30,847 bases of DNA, from IMG/VR virus record IMGVR_UViG_3300036978_000118, positions 1-30,847 of that record; one strand, given 5' to 3'. Below, one piece after another: positions 7,562 through 14,844 of the stretch. The stretch's first letter is position 1. Every line of letters starts with the position of its first letter. Below the pieces are notes generated by a model, which did not search any database, had not been told where the DNA came from, and was given only the letters and a program-made list of their open reading frames with translations. Origin of the DNA: a virus. The translations under genes and the position numbers were made by a program.

Positions 7562-7960
7562 TTATTCTTCTTCGTCAGAATCTTCTTCGATGTCGTCGTC
7601 TTCTTCTTCGTCTTCATCTTCATCTCCTGGATCGGACTCTTCTAAGAGCATTTCAGCAATCTCTTCGACTTGAGTCTCATTTAATGTTTCACCTGTTTCG
7701 GCTTCGATTTCGTCAATAATTTCTTGTAGTTGTTCTAGAAGTGCCTCATATTGATCCTCATCTAGATTTGTTTCTGAGAGATCTTCTGATGATTCAGAGA
7801 CTACCTTTTGGTTATGGGAAAACACACTCGGTGCGAAATCCTTGAGTTTTTCTTCCAATAGAAGACCCAAACGAGAATACAATTCTTGCTCGATTAGCTT
7901 CTGGCCACCCACAACATCTTCATTAATTAGTTTGATTACAGCTTCGTTTAAGTTATTCAT
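7562..7960 (-). CDS. Acidic prohead core protein, gp67/gp68-like
   Basis: A 132-residue protein whose last 25 or so residues are almost entirely Asp and Glu. The body is helical with long Glu/Leu runs (EALLEQLQEIIDEIEAETG and VEEIAEMLLEES). It lies between the portal and the gp21 protease, where T4 has gp67 and gp68. T4 gp67 is a small prohead core protein with a very acidic segment that is cut into internal peptides by gp21. The sequence is too low-complexity to prove homology, so the call rests on position and composition. The start ATG is well supported by CGGAG eight bases upstream, and an AATAAATA box lies just above it. Confidence 0.7.
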   Translation of the reverse strand: MNNLNEAVIKLINEDVVGGQKLIEQELYSRLGLLLEEKLKDFAPSVFSHNQKVVSESSEDLSETNLDEDQYEALLEQLQEIIDEIEAETGETLNETQVEEIAEMLLEESDPGDEDEDEEEDDDIEEDSDEEE

Positions 7961-7978
7961 TTTATGTCTCCGTAGTAT

Positions 7979-7986
7979 TATTTATT
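7979..7986 (-). promoter_or_regulatory. Possible late promoter (AATAAATA) for the core-protein/gp21 unit
   Basis: One mismatch to TATAAATA. The predicted leader is about 13 bases and contains GGAG before the ATG at 7960. It overlaps the stop codon of the 74-residue gene. Single-mismatch boxes also occur inside genes (for example GATAAATA at 26746-26753), so this is tentative. Confidence 0.4.
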
Positions 7987-8206
7987 GGTTTATGAATTTC
8001 AACAAGAACAATATAAAGTTATTTTCTGAAGAAATTAGAGTTTTCATGAATTTTTTATCAGATTTCACGAAATATCGTATATTATTCAGTATTGGTTTTG
8101 TGATGTCTATACTCTTATGTGTCTTGAACCTGACAGTAACCACATTGTTACTTGTATTTTTCAGGGCCGTTTTAAGCTCGTCTTTATTATAAAAATATAC
8201 CGTCAT
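7982..8206 (-). CDS. Small unknown protein after the portal gene
   Basis: A 74-residue basic protein (MTVYFYNKDELKTAL...). Its start overlaps the portal stop as TAATG, so it is coupled to gp20 translation. It takes the slot where T4 has gp67/gp68, but it is basic rather than acidic and the acidic core protein follows it. The NVVTVRFKTH strand faintly recalls small SH3/Sm-like phage proteins (DUF2693-type), but the match is too short to claim. The C-terminal half (NFILFLLKFINQ) is hydrophobic. Codon use is AT-rich like the neighbours. The coupling and open frame support a real gene; its function is unknown. Confidence 0.65.
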   Translation of the reverse strand: MTVYFYNKDELKTALKNTSNNVVTVRFKTHKSIDITKPILNNIRYFVKSDKKFMKTLISSENNFILFLLKFINQ

Positions 8207-9759
8207 TACTGCTCTTCAGGGGGAAGGGTTCCCTGAGCCTCAATTTGTTGCTCAATTTGCTTCTTTCTTTCTACTTCAATTTCCTGGTCTATCTGATCCA
8301 TTTCCTGATCAGTCATTTTCAGGATATTCTTTCGAATATATCTCGTTGAATAGAATGTTCCTGTAAAGTTGGCAAGAATATTAAGCATTTCTACCTTCTC
8401 ACGAAGTATCTCATTATCCTTCAATTCATTGAAGTATGAGTCCTTATTGAATGAGTAGATAATATCTTGTGATATTCTTTCCCAATCATTATGAGTAAGA
8501 ATTCCCTTTAATAGACATTGCTTCTTTAGAAGATCTAAGAACAATCCAGAGAACTTTAGTCTGACTCTCTCAACGAACTTGTAGAATTTAATTTCATCTC
8601 TGGTAATTTCTGATGTCTTACCCATATTAAATCCACCAGAGGATTCAAGTCTTGAGATAGGAACATTGAGGGCTCGGTAGAGCTTCTTTTGGAGATACTC
8701 TACATCTTCCATCTGTCCAAGGTTCTGACCGCCATCAAGTGTGGTGATTTCAGTTCCCTTACTTCCTTCTTTTCGTGGAATCCAAAAGTCTTCCAACATA
8801 GAAAGATGTGTTCTATCGTCCTTGATCTCACCTGTTTTCTGATCATAGACCAATTTATTTCTATATCGGTTCATCAATTCTTTCATGTATTGTTCGGCCT
8901 TTTGCTTTGGCAAAGTACCTACGTCAACATAAAAGACTCTTCGTTCTGGTGCTCTAGACATACGATAAATGACCACTGCGTCTTCTATCTGTCTAAGCAT
9001 GTTTAATGGTCTGATTGCCTTATGTAAATACCCCATTACTCGTTTCGTTGAATGATCTATAAGACCAGACGAGATGTAAGTTACAGAGTCAACTGATATC
9101 TTCATTCCAACATTTCCTGTTGGAGTTATTGAATCTGGATCAAGATCTGTGAAGACATAGAACTCTTCAACCTTCTTGACTGTGGGCATCTGAACTCCAC
9201 CAAGAATCTTATTCTCTCGTTCAACTTTTCGGATTTTGCGAATCTTTAGTGGATCTACAGGTCGAAGTTCAACGATACCTCTGTCTGGTTTATTTACATC
9301 GATCACACAATGAAAGTATATCTTTCCATCAATATACCAGCGGCGAAATATCTCAAATCCCTTACTCGAAAAATCTAATAATTTTAAGATATTCTTATGT
9401 TCATTTAATATCTTAAATTTGATATTATCTGAGATTCCTTCGATTTCATCAAGGTTGAGTGTTATACACTTCTTTTTATCATCAAATACAATAGAATCGT
9501 TGATGATATCTTCGATTGCCATATCGACCTCTGGGTAGAGGGACATGGATCTATAGTGATGGACAAGTGCATTTTCATCCTTGTGTTGAGAATGAAAATC
9601 GTGTACGGTAGATAAAAAACCACCTCCGTCGATCACGACACTTCCGTCGTAATCGTCCGGAGGAACAAAGGACGGCGTGTTCTTTTGATCCTCTATATCA
9701 GAGGATAGTGGTTCGTCTTGTCGTTTACCGAATGAAAATCCAAATAGTTCAAATGCCAT
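8206..9759 (-). CDS. 20: Portal vertex protein gp20
   Basis: A 517-residue portal of the T4 gp20 family (T4: 524). Hallmarks are MAFELFGFSFGK at the start, LVHHYRSMSLYPEVDMAIED (about 65-84), a conserved GKIYFHCVID, ELRPVDPLKIRKIRK, GLIDHSTKRVMGYLHKAIRP with LNMLRQIEDAVVIYRMSRAPERRVFYVDVG, then a KLVYDQKTGEIKDDR-type loop and DFWIPRKEGSKGTEI. The dodecamer sits at one capsid vertex, starts prohead assembly, and is the channel through which gp17 pumps DNA. The gene follows gp19 by 23 bases. The ribosome site is G-rich but distant (GGATGG). The product ends in a Glu/Gln-rich tail. Confidence 0.97.
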   Translation of the reverse strand: MAFELFGFSFGKRQDEPLSSDIEDQKNTPSFVPPDDYDGSVVIDGGGFLSTVHDFHSQHKDENALVHHYRSMSLYPEVDMAIEDIINDSIVFDDKKKCITLNLDEIEGISDNIKFKILNEHKNILKLLDFSSKGFEIFRRWYIDGKIYFHCVIDVNKPDRGIVELRPVDPLKIRKIRKVERENKILGGVQMPTVKKVEEFYVFTDLDPDSITPTGNVGMKISVDSVTYISSGLIDHSTKRVMGYLHKAIRPLNMLRQIEDAVVIYRMSRAPERRVFYVDVGTLPKQKAEQYMKELMNRYRNKLVYDQKTGEIKDDRTHLSMLEDFWIPRKEGSKGTEITTLDGGQNLGQMEDVEYLQKKLYRALNVPISRLESSGGFNMGKTSEITRDEIKFYKFVERVRLKFSGLFLDLLKKQCLLKGILTHNDWERISQDIIYSFNKDSYFNELKDNEILREKVEMLNILANFTGTFYSTRYIRKNILKMTDQEMDQIDQEIEVERKKQIEQQIEAQGTLPPEEQ

Positions 9760-9782
9760 ACATTATATAGTCCATCCACCCA

Positions 9783-10352
9783 TCACGCTCCAGCGGCTGA
9801 TGTTTGTGGTTCCCAGTAATCAAATGACATTGTTACTGTGAATTCTGCGAATTGATTCTCCACATCATACGAAAGGTCAAGTGGCGAAACTTCAGTAGGA
9901 AAGCAATTAATCATCTTAATATGCTTGCTGTAGTTTGATGGGCTTTGACCTGCTGCACCTTCTTTATTGGCCGAGATATCATCATAATAGATATCCCAGT
10001 TAGTAACGAGACTATAATTAATAGTGTGCTCGTTTCTTTTATCCATTTTCTCGATCCATCGCTCAAAGCCAGCCTTGAGATTGTGAGATGATTTGCGACC
10101 TGCGGCCTCGTATATAACCAAAGACCAATCGCCATACACACGCTCACCTGAGAACTTAACAGTTCTTCCCTGCCAAAGTACAGGAATTACACCGATAGCC
10201 GATGCAGGAGTCTGGGTTGCCTTGCAGTAAATTGTTTCGATATTTGGATCGATGGCCGCTGCAACTCCCGAAGGAAATGCAAAGTTAACCATGAATCTGT
10301 TGGTTCGTACACCGAAAAAGTTATTTCTGAAATCTGATAATCCGTTTGCCAT
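9783..10352 (-). CDS. 19: Tail tube protein gp19
   Basis: A 189-residue tail tube subunit (T4: 163). It begins MANGLSDFRNNFFGVRTNRFMVNF and contains FSGERVYGDWSLVIYEA, NLKAGFERWIEKMDKRNEH and a C-terminal strand AEFTVTMSFDYWEP, the standard gp19 pattern. Hexameric rings stack inside the gp18 sheath and carry DNA and internal proteins into the cell. Translation starts at an ATG with AAGGAG upstream. It lies 23 bases after gp18 and before gp20, in the canonical order. Confidence 0.95.
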   Translation of the reverse strand: MANGLSDFRNNFFGVRTNRFMVNFAFPSGVAAAIDPNIETIYCKATQTPASAIGVIPVLWQGRTVKFSGERVYGDWSLVIYEAAGRKSSHNLKAGFERWIEKMDKRNEHTINYSLVTNWDIYYDDISANKEGAAGQSPSNYSKHIKMINCFPTEVSPLDLSYDVENQFAEFTVTMSFDYWEPQTSAAGA

Positions 10353-10375
10353 AGTAGGTTACTCCTTATAGAATC

Positions 10376-11569
10376 TTAAAGAGTGTCACTTAAATCTTTA
10401 TTTGTGATCGTTATCTTGACGTAATTAATCGATGGGATTGGTTTAATTAGAACATCCGCAACGAAGGTTTTTGCCTCAATGATTTCTGGAGTATTATTTG
10501 ATTCATCACATATGATTTTATAATCACTTATACCCCTACCAGACTGAATTTCACGAAGAACCGAGTCTGCTGCATTCTTGAATCTATTTCGAGTCAAAGA
10601 ATCATTCTGTTCGAATAGAATTCCTCTTGCCAAAGGCCCGAGAAGCTTCTTCAGATAGATTACAAGGCGTGAAATATTAATTGAAGACATTGAAGAAGTT
10701 GCCGCAGCAAAGGTTTTATCTCCGAAAAGAATGGTCCCCTCTCCTGGGAATGTCACAATTGGATTAACTTTAAAATCATACAAGTTATCCTGTTGTAACG
10801 TGCTTAGATTCTGGACAAGAGAAACAACATTCAATATCTGGCCTCTACGAACTCCTGCTGGAGAGAACCAAGGATATGAGGTTCTATCTGTTCTGGACAA
10901 GCATCCAGCAACATCAGGACCCATTAGTGTTGAAATTAGAGTGTCTGCTGTTCCAGCAACATTTAATTGGTTCTTTCTTCCGTACACATAACATGTAAAT
11001 TCTGGTGAAGAAAGTCCACCTGTATTGGTTATACTGGAAGTAGTAATAGGACTAACATCCAAATCAGAACTGGTGATTCCAGGAACACTAAATACACCAA
11101 ACGCAGGAGATTCCTGACTTACTCTATAATTATAGAATGTCTTGTTCTGGGATTCTCCGTGTGTACTTCCAGCAAAGATTACATCAGTATTTACATTATA
11201 AAATCCAGATGAACCTGCAGAGTTATTGAATCCAACATAACATGGTGAACCATACTGAAGGAAGTTGAATACAGAGTACCATTCTTCCGTCCAAGCAGTG
11301 GCTCCAATTGCTCCTAGATATCCGGCCATGAAAGTTAATCCACTGGCTCCGGCTAGGTTATTTTCAGTTTGTGTTACTGTGTTTAATCGCGAAAACCAGT
11401 TAGGAACGTCATTTACAAGATAAAATCCTTGAGCTTTTTCTGCGGTGTTCCCGAAAAGACTCAGACCTCTAACAGAAACCATGGCTCCTATTGTGGCTGA
11501 CGTGTCTTCTGATGTAGGAACAACCAGCGACTCATCCAATATTGTTACTGATACATTTGGTCGTGGCAT
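10376..11569 (-). CDS. 18: Contractile tail sheath protein gp18 (compact form)
   Basis: A 397-residue sheath subunit, much shorter than T4 gp18 (659). The conserved C-terminal inner domain is clear: RLVIYLKKLLGPLARGILFE, QNDSLTRNRFKNAADSVL, REIQSGRGISDYKIICDE, then a final ADVLIKPIPSINYVKITI strand that links neighbouring subunits. The N-terminus (PRPNVSVTILDES) and GLSLFGNTAEKA are also family-like. The missing length should correspond to the outer protease-resistant domains, which vary among phages. Both termini are intact and the ribosome site (AAGGAG) is good, so this is not a truncated gene. It lies between gp17 and gp19. Confidence 0.88.
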   Translation of the reverse strand: MPRPNVSVTILDESLVVPTSEDTSATIGAMVSVRGLSLFGNTAEKAQGFYLVNDVPNWFSRLNTVTQTENNLAGASGLTFMAGYLGAIGATAWTEEWYSVFNFLQYGSPCYVGFNNSAGSSGFYNVNTDVIFAGSTHGESQNKTFYNYRVSQESPAFGVFSVPGITSSDLDVSPITTSSITNTGGLSSPEFTCYVYGRKNQLNVAGTADTLISTLMGPDVAGCLSRTDRTSYPWFSPAGVRRGQILNVVSLVQNLSTLQQDNLYDFKVNPIVTFPGEGTILFGDKTFAAATSSMSSINISRLVIYLKKLLGPLARGILFEQNDSLTRNRFKNAADSVLREIQSGRGISDYKIICDESNNTPEIIEAKTFVADVLIKPIPSINYVKITITNKDLSDTL

Positions 11570-11633
11570 ATTTTCTCCTTAATACTTTTCTCTCTATTTT
11601 ATATATTCTTTTTAGGTTTTTGGACCTTTTTAC

Positions 11634-14402
11634 TCAACAGAGCCAGTTTTTTGGTTTAAATTTGTCGAACGTGCTATCATTTTTTCCGAACCACATGTCT
11701 TCTCCGTCCCACTCACTACTTGAATTATGTCCGTCATCTATGAACATGGGAAGGATTTCGTTTGCTATATCAACTATTTCTTTATTAAAAATTTCAACAC
11801 GGACATCTCTGTCGGTTAGTCCCTCAAAGAAGTCCTGCCGAGTTGCCCATGCAAACAAGACAAGACACATGACCAGATCGTCTGTATGGCCAACATCTGC
11901 GACATAAGAAGACCCGTCACTTATAAAGGTGGTAAGTTCATCTATAATATCAGAATCACTGACTAATAATTTATCTTGTTCGATCAGGTTCTTTAGAACC
12001 GAGCAGCCGAGCTTCTTGACTGGGATTGTTGTTCTAACACCCAGAGCCACCTTTTTGGCTCCCATTCCAGTCTCTGTTATAATCTGGCCCTTCATTCCCA
12101 TGTAGGCAGACTTGATCAGATTCTCATATGATAGATCGTAGTGTAGAATATCGGCAACCTGACTTCCCAGATCGTTTAGTTCTACCAACACATATGCATT
12201 ATTATATTTCTTTCCAACCGACTGGATGTATGATGGAAGCAACATCGGGGAAATAATATTATTCTTAAACCGAGCCGCTATGGTGAATGGCATTGTGGTG
12301 ATATCAAACACCACGAACGCACTATTGTCTCCACCCTGCCCTCTGGCGACATCTACCGTCATAAAGTATTGACGGTCAGCAGTTCCGTTTACATCAGATC
12401 CCTTTACTGGTTCCTCATATATGGCCAGACCTTCACCATTTTTTTGTTTGGCCTTTCCATAGGCCATAACATTTAACTTCTCAGCCTCAATTAAGGTGTT
12501 GGCAGATCCAATGAACGAACAATTAAATTCCGCATCGAACTGCCTTTCACTTGTGTTTCTAATCTGTAGTTCTTTCCATGGATCATCTCTTAGAGGACCA
12601 CCTGGATATTGTGGAACAGATCTCCAATCAACCTCAAATGCAACATACTCATTGCTATTGGATATTGATCCTTTCCAGAGCTGGTAAAACATATTCAATC
12701 CGCGAGGGGTTGAAATGATAATCATCTGTGTGGTCTGCCCTGCGGTTATAGTTGGGTACACGGACGAGAAAAATTCTTCACCAACCTGTGTTGGAATGTG
12801 GGCAAATTCATCCAAAAATATGCAATTTTTTACAAAAATATTATTGGCATAGAAGGCGTGAAGGTCTTCTACCTCTAATAAATCATAAACATCAATAACA
12901 TCACCATCATATTTTTCTATTAGACATGTACGACCCATCTTTGTTATTATTTGATGGGAATTTATTAGATTATCTGCACAAATATATCCAACAGAGGTGG
13001 AGATTTTATGATCGGGCGTACAAACAAGATTAGAACCATCAGCAAACTTAAGTTTTATTGTTGGTTGGTTTTGTATTCTACTTAATCCTTCAAAGGATTT
13101 AAATCCTTTGGGTGTAAGTACTTGCCATCTCTCATTTTTGTTCCCTTGTTCCATGGACCACCCTGACGGGCGATCCGTTCTTTCGCGGCCAAACTCATTC
13201 GCAGTTTCGATTCGGGACTTCGCTTCATTCCACGATGTGTCTCTGCCATTTTTGCTATCTTCACTGGATTCTTGTTTATCTTCTCCATATGCTCTTTGGT
13301 TTTCTTTTTCCCAGTTAGACCCATAGAAATATTTTCTCCATGTTCTTTGCTCTTCTTTTTTCCAAGACTTGCTTTGCTCATTTTTTCCTTCGTTTCCACT
13401 GAACACTTTTTCCCGGTTTGCATTATTCTCATAGCCTCGGAATAATTTTTCTTCGCTTCCGATAGAGAAATCATTGATAATTTCGCCCATTTCCCACAAC
13501 GACCCTTGAGCATCAGATAATACGCACAACGCATCTTCAGATTGTCGTGCCCCTCCAAAAAGTGTGGAAGAAGTCGATGAGCCAATAAATGCTCTCGTAT
13601 TGTTAGTATAACCATATTGTTCCTCGTATTGTCCCCACCCAAAGACCTCGGAATTATATGGTGTTTTTCTACTACTTCTCCTATCAGAGTCCGTGTCTGA
13701 GCTTTCTCCATCAGCGAAAAGTACCACTTCTTGTATTTGTTTTCTATCATTCTCATCACTATATTTATGATTTTTAGAAATTCTAGACGAATTTGCGTAC
13801 AGATCTGATATGCTTATATCTTCAATTTCACCAGTAATTGGATTTTTTATTGTAACAATAGAATCACCAGAAATACAATTAAATGATCCTCCACGAATAG
13901 CAGATGATGATGTGGCAGATGCCAGAATTTTAGATCCATTTTCTAAAACAATGGTTCCTTTATTCCATTCAACAACACCTTGCTGTAACCAGTGTGGAAG
14001 ATGTTCGTATGATTCCTTTATTCTTCCCAAGATGTCTCTTGCAGTATTGAGTTTGTTTGCCAGAATAGCAACACTCATATTCTGATTGAATAAAATCTTA
14101 TGCAATAGATAACAACAACCTACAGTTGTGGTTTTACCTGATTGTCTTCCCATTTTTCCGATGACAAATCTGTTGTTCACCATTATCTTCACCAATTCTT
14201 CTTGGTATGAATAAAGATCGAATGGAGATACTCCCTTATCCAATGTGATAACCTTTACATATTTCTTTGCGAAATAGATAGGATCTTTGGCACACTTCAT
14301 GTATTCAGAGACCTGCTTTTTGGTAAACTGGTGCTTATAGCCAATAGGCTTTAAGTTCATATTACCAAAATAACCAGGCTTATTCTGCTTGTGCATCCCC
14401 AT
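11634..14402 (-). CDS. 17: Large terminase gp17, precursor with intein
   Basis: A 922-codon precursor; removing the 351-residue intein leaves about 571 residues, a normal gp17 size. The ATPase domain has Walker A GRQSGKTT (85-92) and, after the intein, Walker B IFLDEFA (528-534) followed by the ISTPRG coupling motif. The nuclease domain shows VDVARG (Asp684), VLVELND (Glu741) and GHTDD (Asp842), fitting T4 Asp401, Glu458 and Asp542. gp17 cuts concatemeric DNA and drives it through the gp20 portal with gp16. The start is ATG 14402, with AGGAG eight bases upstream; a TTG at 14405 is the alternative. It overlaps gp16 by 23 bases. The intein splits SFN from CIFLDE, directly before the catalytic Walker B strand, so the unspliced protein should be inactive. 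Confidence 0.95.
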   Translation of the reverse strand: MGMHKQNKPGYFGNMNLKPIGYKHQFTKKQVSEYMKCAKDPIYFAKKYVKVITLDKGVSPFDLYSYQEELVKIMVNNRFVIGKMGRQSGKTTTVGCCYLLHKILFNQNMSVAILANKLNTARDILGRIKESYEHLPHWLQQGVVEWNKGTIVLENGSKILASATSSSAIRGGSFNCISGDSIVTIKNPITGEIEDISISDLYANSSRISKNHKYSDENDRKQIQEVVLFADGESSDTDSDRRSSRKTPYNSEVFGWGQYEEQYGYTNNTRAFIGSSTSSTLFGGARQSEDALCVLSDAQGSLWEMGEIINDFSIGSEEKLFRGYENNANREKVFSGNEGKNEQSKSWKKEEQRTWRKYFYGSNWEKENQRAYGEDKQESSEDSKNGRDTSWNEAKSRIETANEFGRERTDRPSGWSMEQGNKNERWQVLTPKGFKSFEGLSRIQNQPTIKLKFADGSNLVCTPDHKISTSVGYICADNLINSHQIITKMGRTCLIEKYDGDVIDVYDLLEVEDLHAFYANNIFVKNCIFLDEFAHIPTQVGEEFFSSVYPTITAGQTTQMIIISTPRGLNMFYQLWKGSISNSNEYVAFEVDWRSVPQYPGGPLRDDPWKELQIRNTSERQFDAEFNCSFIGSANTLIEAEKLNVMAYGKAKQKNGEGLAIYEEPVKGSDVNGTADRQYFMTVDVARGQGGDNSAFVVFDITTMPFTIAARFKNNIISPMLLPSYIQSVGKKYNNAYVLVELNDLGSQVADILHYDLSYENLIKSAYMGMKGQIITETGMGAKKVALGVRTTIPVKKLGCSVLKNLIEQDKLLVSDSDIIDELTTFISDGSSYVADVGHTDDLVMCLVLFAWATRQDFFEGLTDRDVRVEIFNKEIVDIANEILPMFIDDGHNSSSEWDGEDMWFGKNDSTFDKFKPKNWLC
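13082..13756 (-). CDS. HNH homing endonuclease with NUMOD3-like repeats, nested in the gp17 intein in the +1 frame
   Basis: A 224-residue protein read one base ahead of gp17 and lying wholly inside the intein. The HNH core is EKHHIIPRSLGG...N..NMVILTIREHLLAH (about 30-60), a pattern common in T4-like phage endonucleases. Three or four basic repeats follow, of the type GKK-S-x-E-x-x-E-K-M-S-K-A-S (about 115-205), resembling NUMOD3 DNA-binding modules. Starts GTG 13759, ATG 13756 and ATG 13750 are all possible; none has a good ribosome site, but a CATAAATA box ends five bases before 13756. It ends with TAA inside the codons for the intein strand KGFKSFEGL. By hand count, sample 60-base blocks are 42-57% GC inside and 25-35% in the flanking intein, pointing to later acquisition. 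It probably cuts intein-free gp17 genes so that the intein spreads. Confidence 0.88.
   Translation of the reverse strand: MRMIENKYKKWYFSLMEKAQTRTLIGEVVEKHHIIPRSLGGDNTRNNMVILTIREHLLAHRLLPHFLEGHDNLKMRCAYYLMLKGRCGKWAKLSMISLSEAKKNYSEAMRIMQTGKKCSVETKEKMSKASLGKKKSKEHGENISMGLTGKKKTKEHMEKINKNPVKIAKMAETHRGMKRSPESKLRMSLAAKERIARQGGPWNKGTKMRDGKYLHPKDLNPLKD
13762..13769 (-). promoter_or_regulatory. Late-promoter-like box (CATAAATA) before the nested HNH gene
   Basis: One mismatch to TATAAATA. CATAAATA-TAGTG-ATG has the same 5-base spacing to the ATG as the gp3 promoter, so +1 would fall on the HNH start codon at 13756. It lies inside intein coding sequence, so chance is possible. Confidence 0.3.
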
Positions 14403-14844
14403 CAATAAGTCTCCTGTGTTGCGCTCTATCCTTATTAATCATATCTTGTAGGTCCGATGTTGATCCCACATAAATTGAGTTATTTGTTATATTAGTACTC
14501 TTATCCTTCATCATGTTGGCATTCTTCTCATGTAGGCCAATCAGATCCTTGTTTATATCTGACATGGTTTTCATCATGAGTGCCGCTACCTCGTAGGCTC
14601 TAGGAGAGTCACTGGCCTCGGCAACTTTCATAATTCCATCTAGAGCATTCATTCCATTAGCAATGAGCTCCTTCATATTTGAACGAGCAATAGTGAAATC
14701 AATTTCTAGTTTCTCAACTTTGATTTTCTTTGCTTCTCTTTTTATAGCCTTTGAGGGGTCTATCATAGAAGATGGATCAAAGGAGATGTCTAGTGCTTTG
14801 GATAATTTTTCTGATGGTTCTTCATCAGATGATAGGTTTGTCAT
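14380..14844 (-). CDS. 16: Small terminase subunit gp16
   Basis: A 154-residue, mostly helical, charged protein directly upstream of and overlapping the large terminase gene, the invariable gp16 position. The central segment has FTIARSNMKELIANGMNALDG and later DSPRAYEVAALMMKTMSDINKDLIGLHEK, a helical pair like the oligomerisation core of T4 gp16 (164 residues), which forms rings that recognise DNA ends and stimulate gp17 ATPase. The C-terminus has NNSIYVGSTSDLQDMI, found in marine T4-like versions. It overlaps gp15 by 20 bases at its start and gp17 by 23 at its end, so the three are translated as a block. Confidence 0.88.
   Translation of the reverse strand: MTNLSSDEEPSEKLSKALDISFDPSSMIDPSKAIKREAKKIKVEKLEIDFTIARSNMKELIANGMNALDGIMKVAEASDSPRAYEVAALMMKTMSDINKDLIGLHEKNANMMKDKSTNITNNSIYVGSTSDLQDMINKDRAQHRRLIDGDAQAE

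Larger units (their letters stand above)
12825..13877 (-). mobile_element. Intein in gp17 carrying a nested endonuclease gene
   Basis: The intein runs from Cys176 to Asn526 of the precursor, with Cys527 as the +1 residue. Block A is CISGDSIVTIKNPITGEIED. Block B is SNLVCTPDHKIS (the TxxH motif). Blocks F and G are VYDLLEVEDLHAFYA and NNIFVKN|C. The penultimate residue is Lys instead of the usual His, while the block F His is present. Between block A and the LTPKGFKSFEG strand lie about 210 hydrophilic residues with no domain similarity (runs of Glu, Lys, Asn, Ser, Trp). This stretch is the other-frame reading of the HNH gene. Without it the splicing domain is about 135-140 residues, the size of a mini-intein. 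The frame is open throughout, so a single-chain precursor is possible. Confidence 0.9.

Noticed and set aside
11614-11627. A terminator between gp17 and gp18
   Set aside because: The possible stem is only 4 bp (AGGT/ACCT) and no convincing U-run follows a stable hairpin. An imperfect TATAAAAT nearby has two mismatches to the late box and was also left out.
12825-13877. A split (trans-splicing) intein
   Set aside because: Both intein halves are in one continuous frame and the C-terminal half has no start codon with a ribosome site of its own, so cis-splicing is simpler. Trans-splicing cannot be ruled out.
11634-14402. gp17 as a pseudogene broken by the HNH insertion
   Set aside because: The frame is open from end to end, the intein splice motifs are intact on both sides, and all ATPase and nuclease motifs are present.
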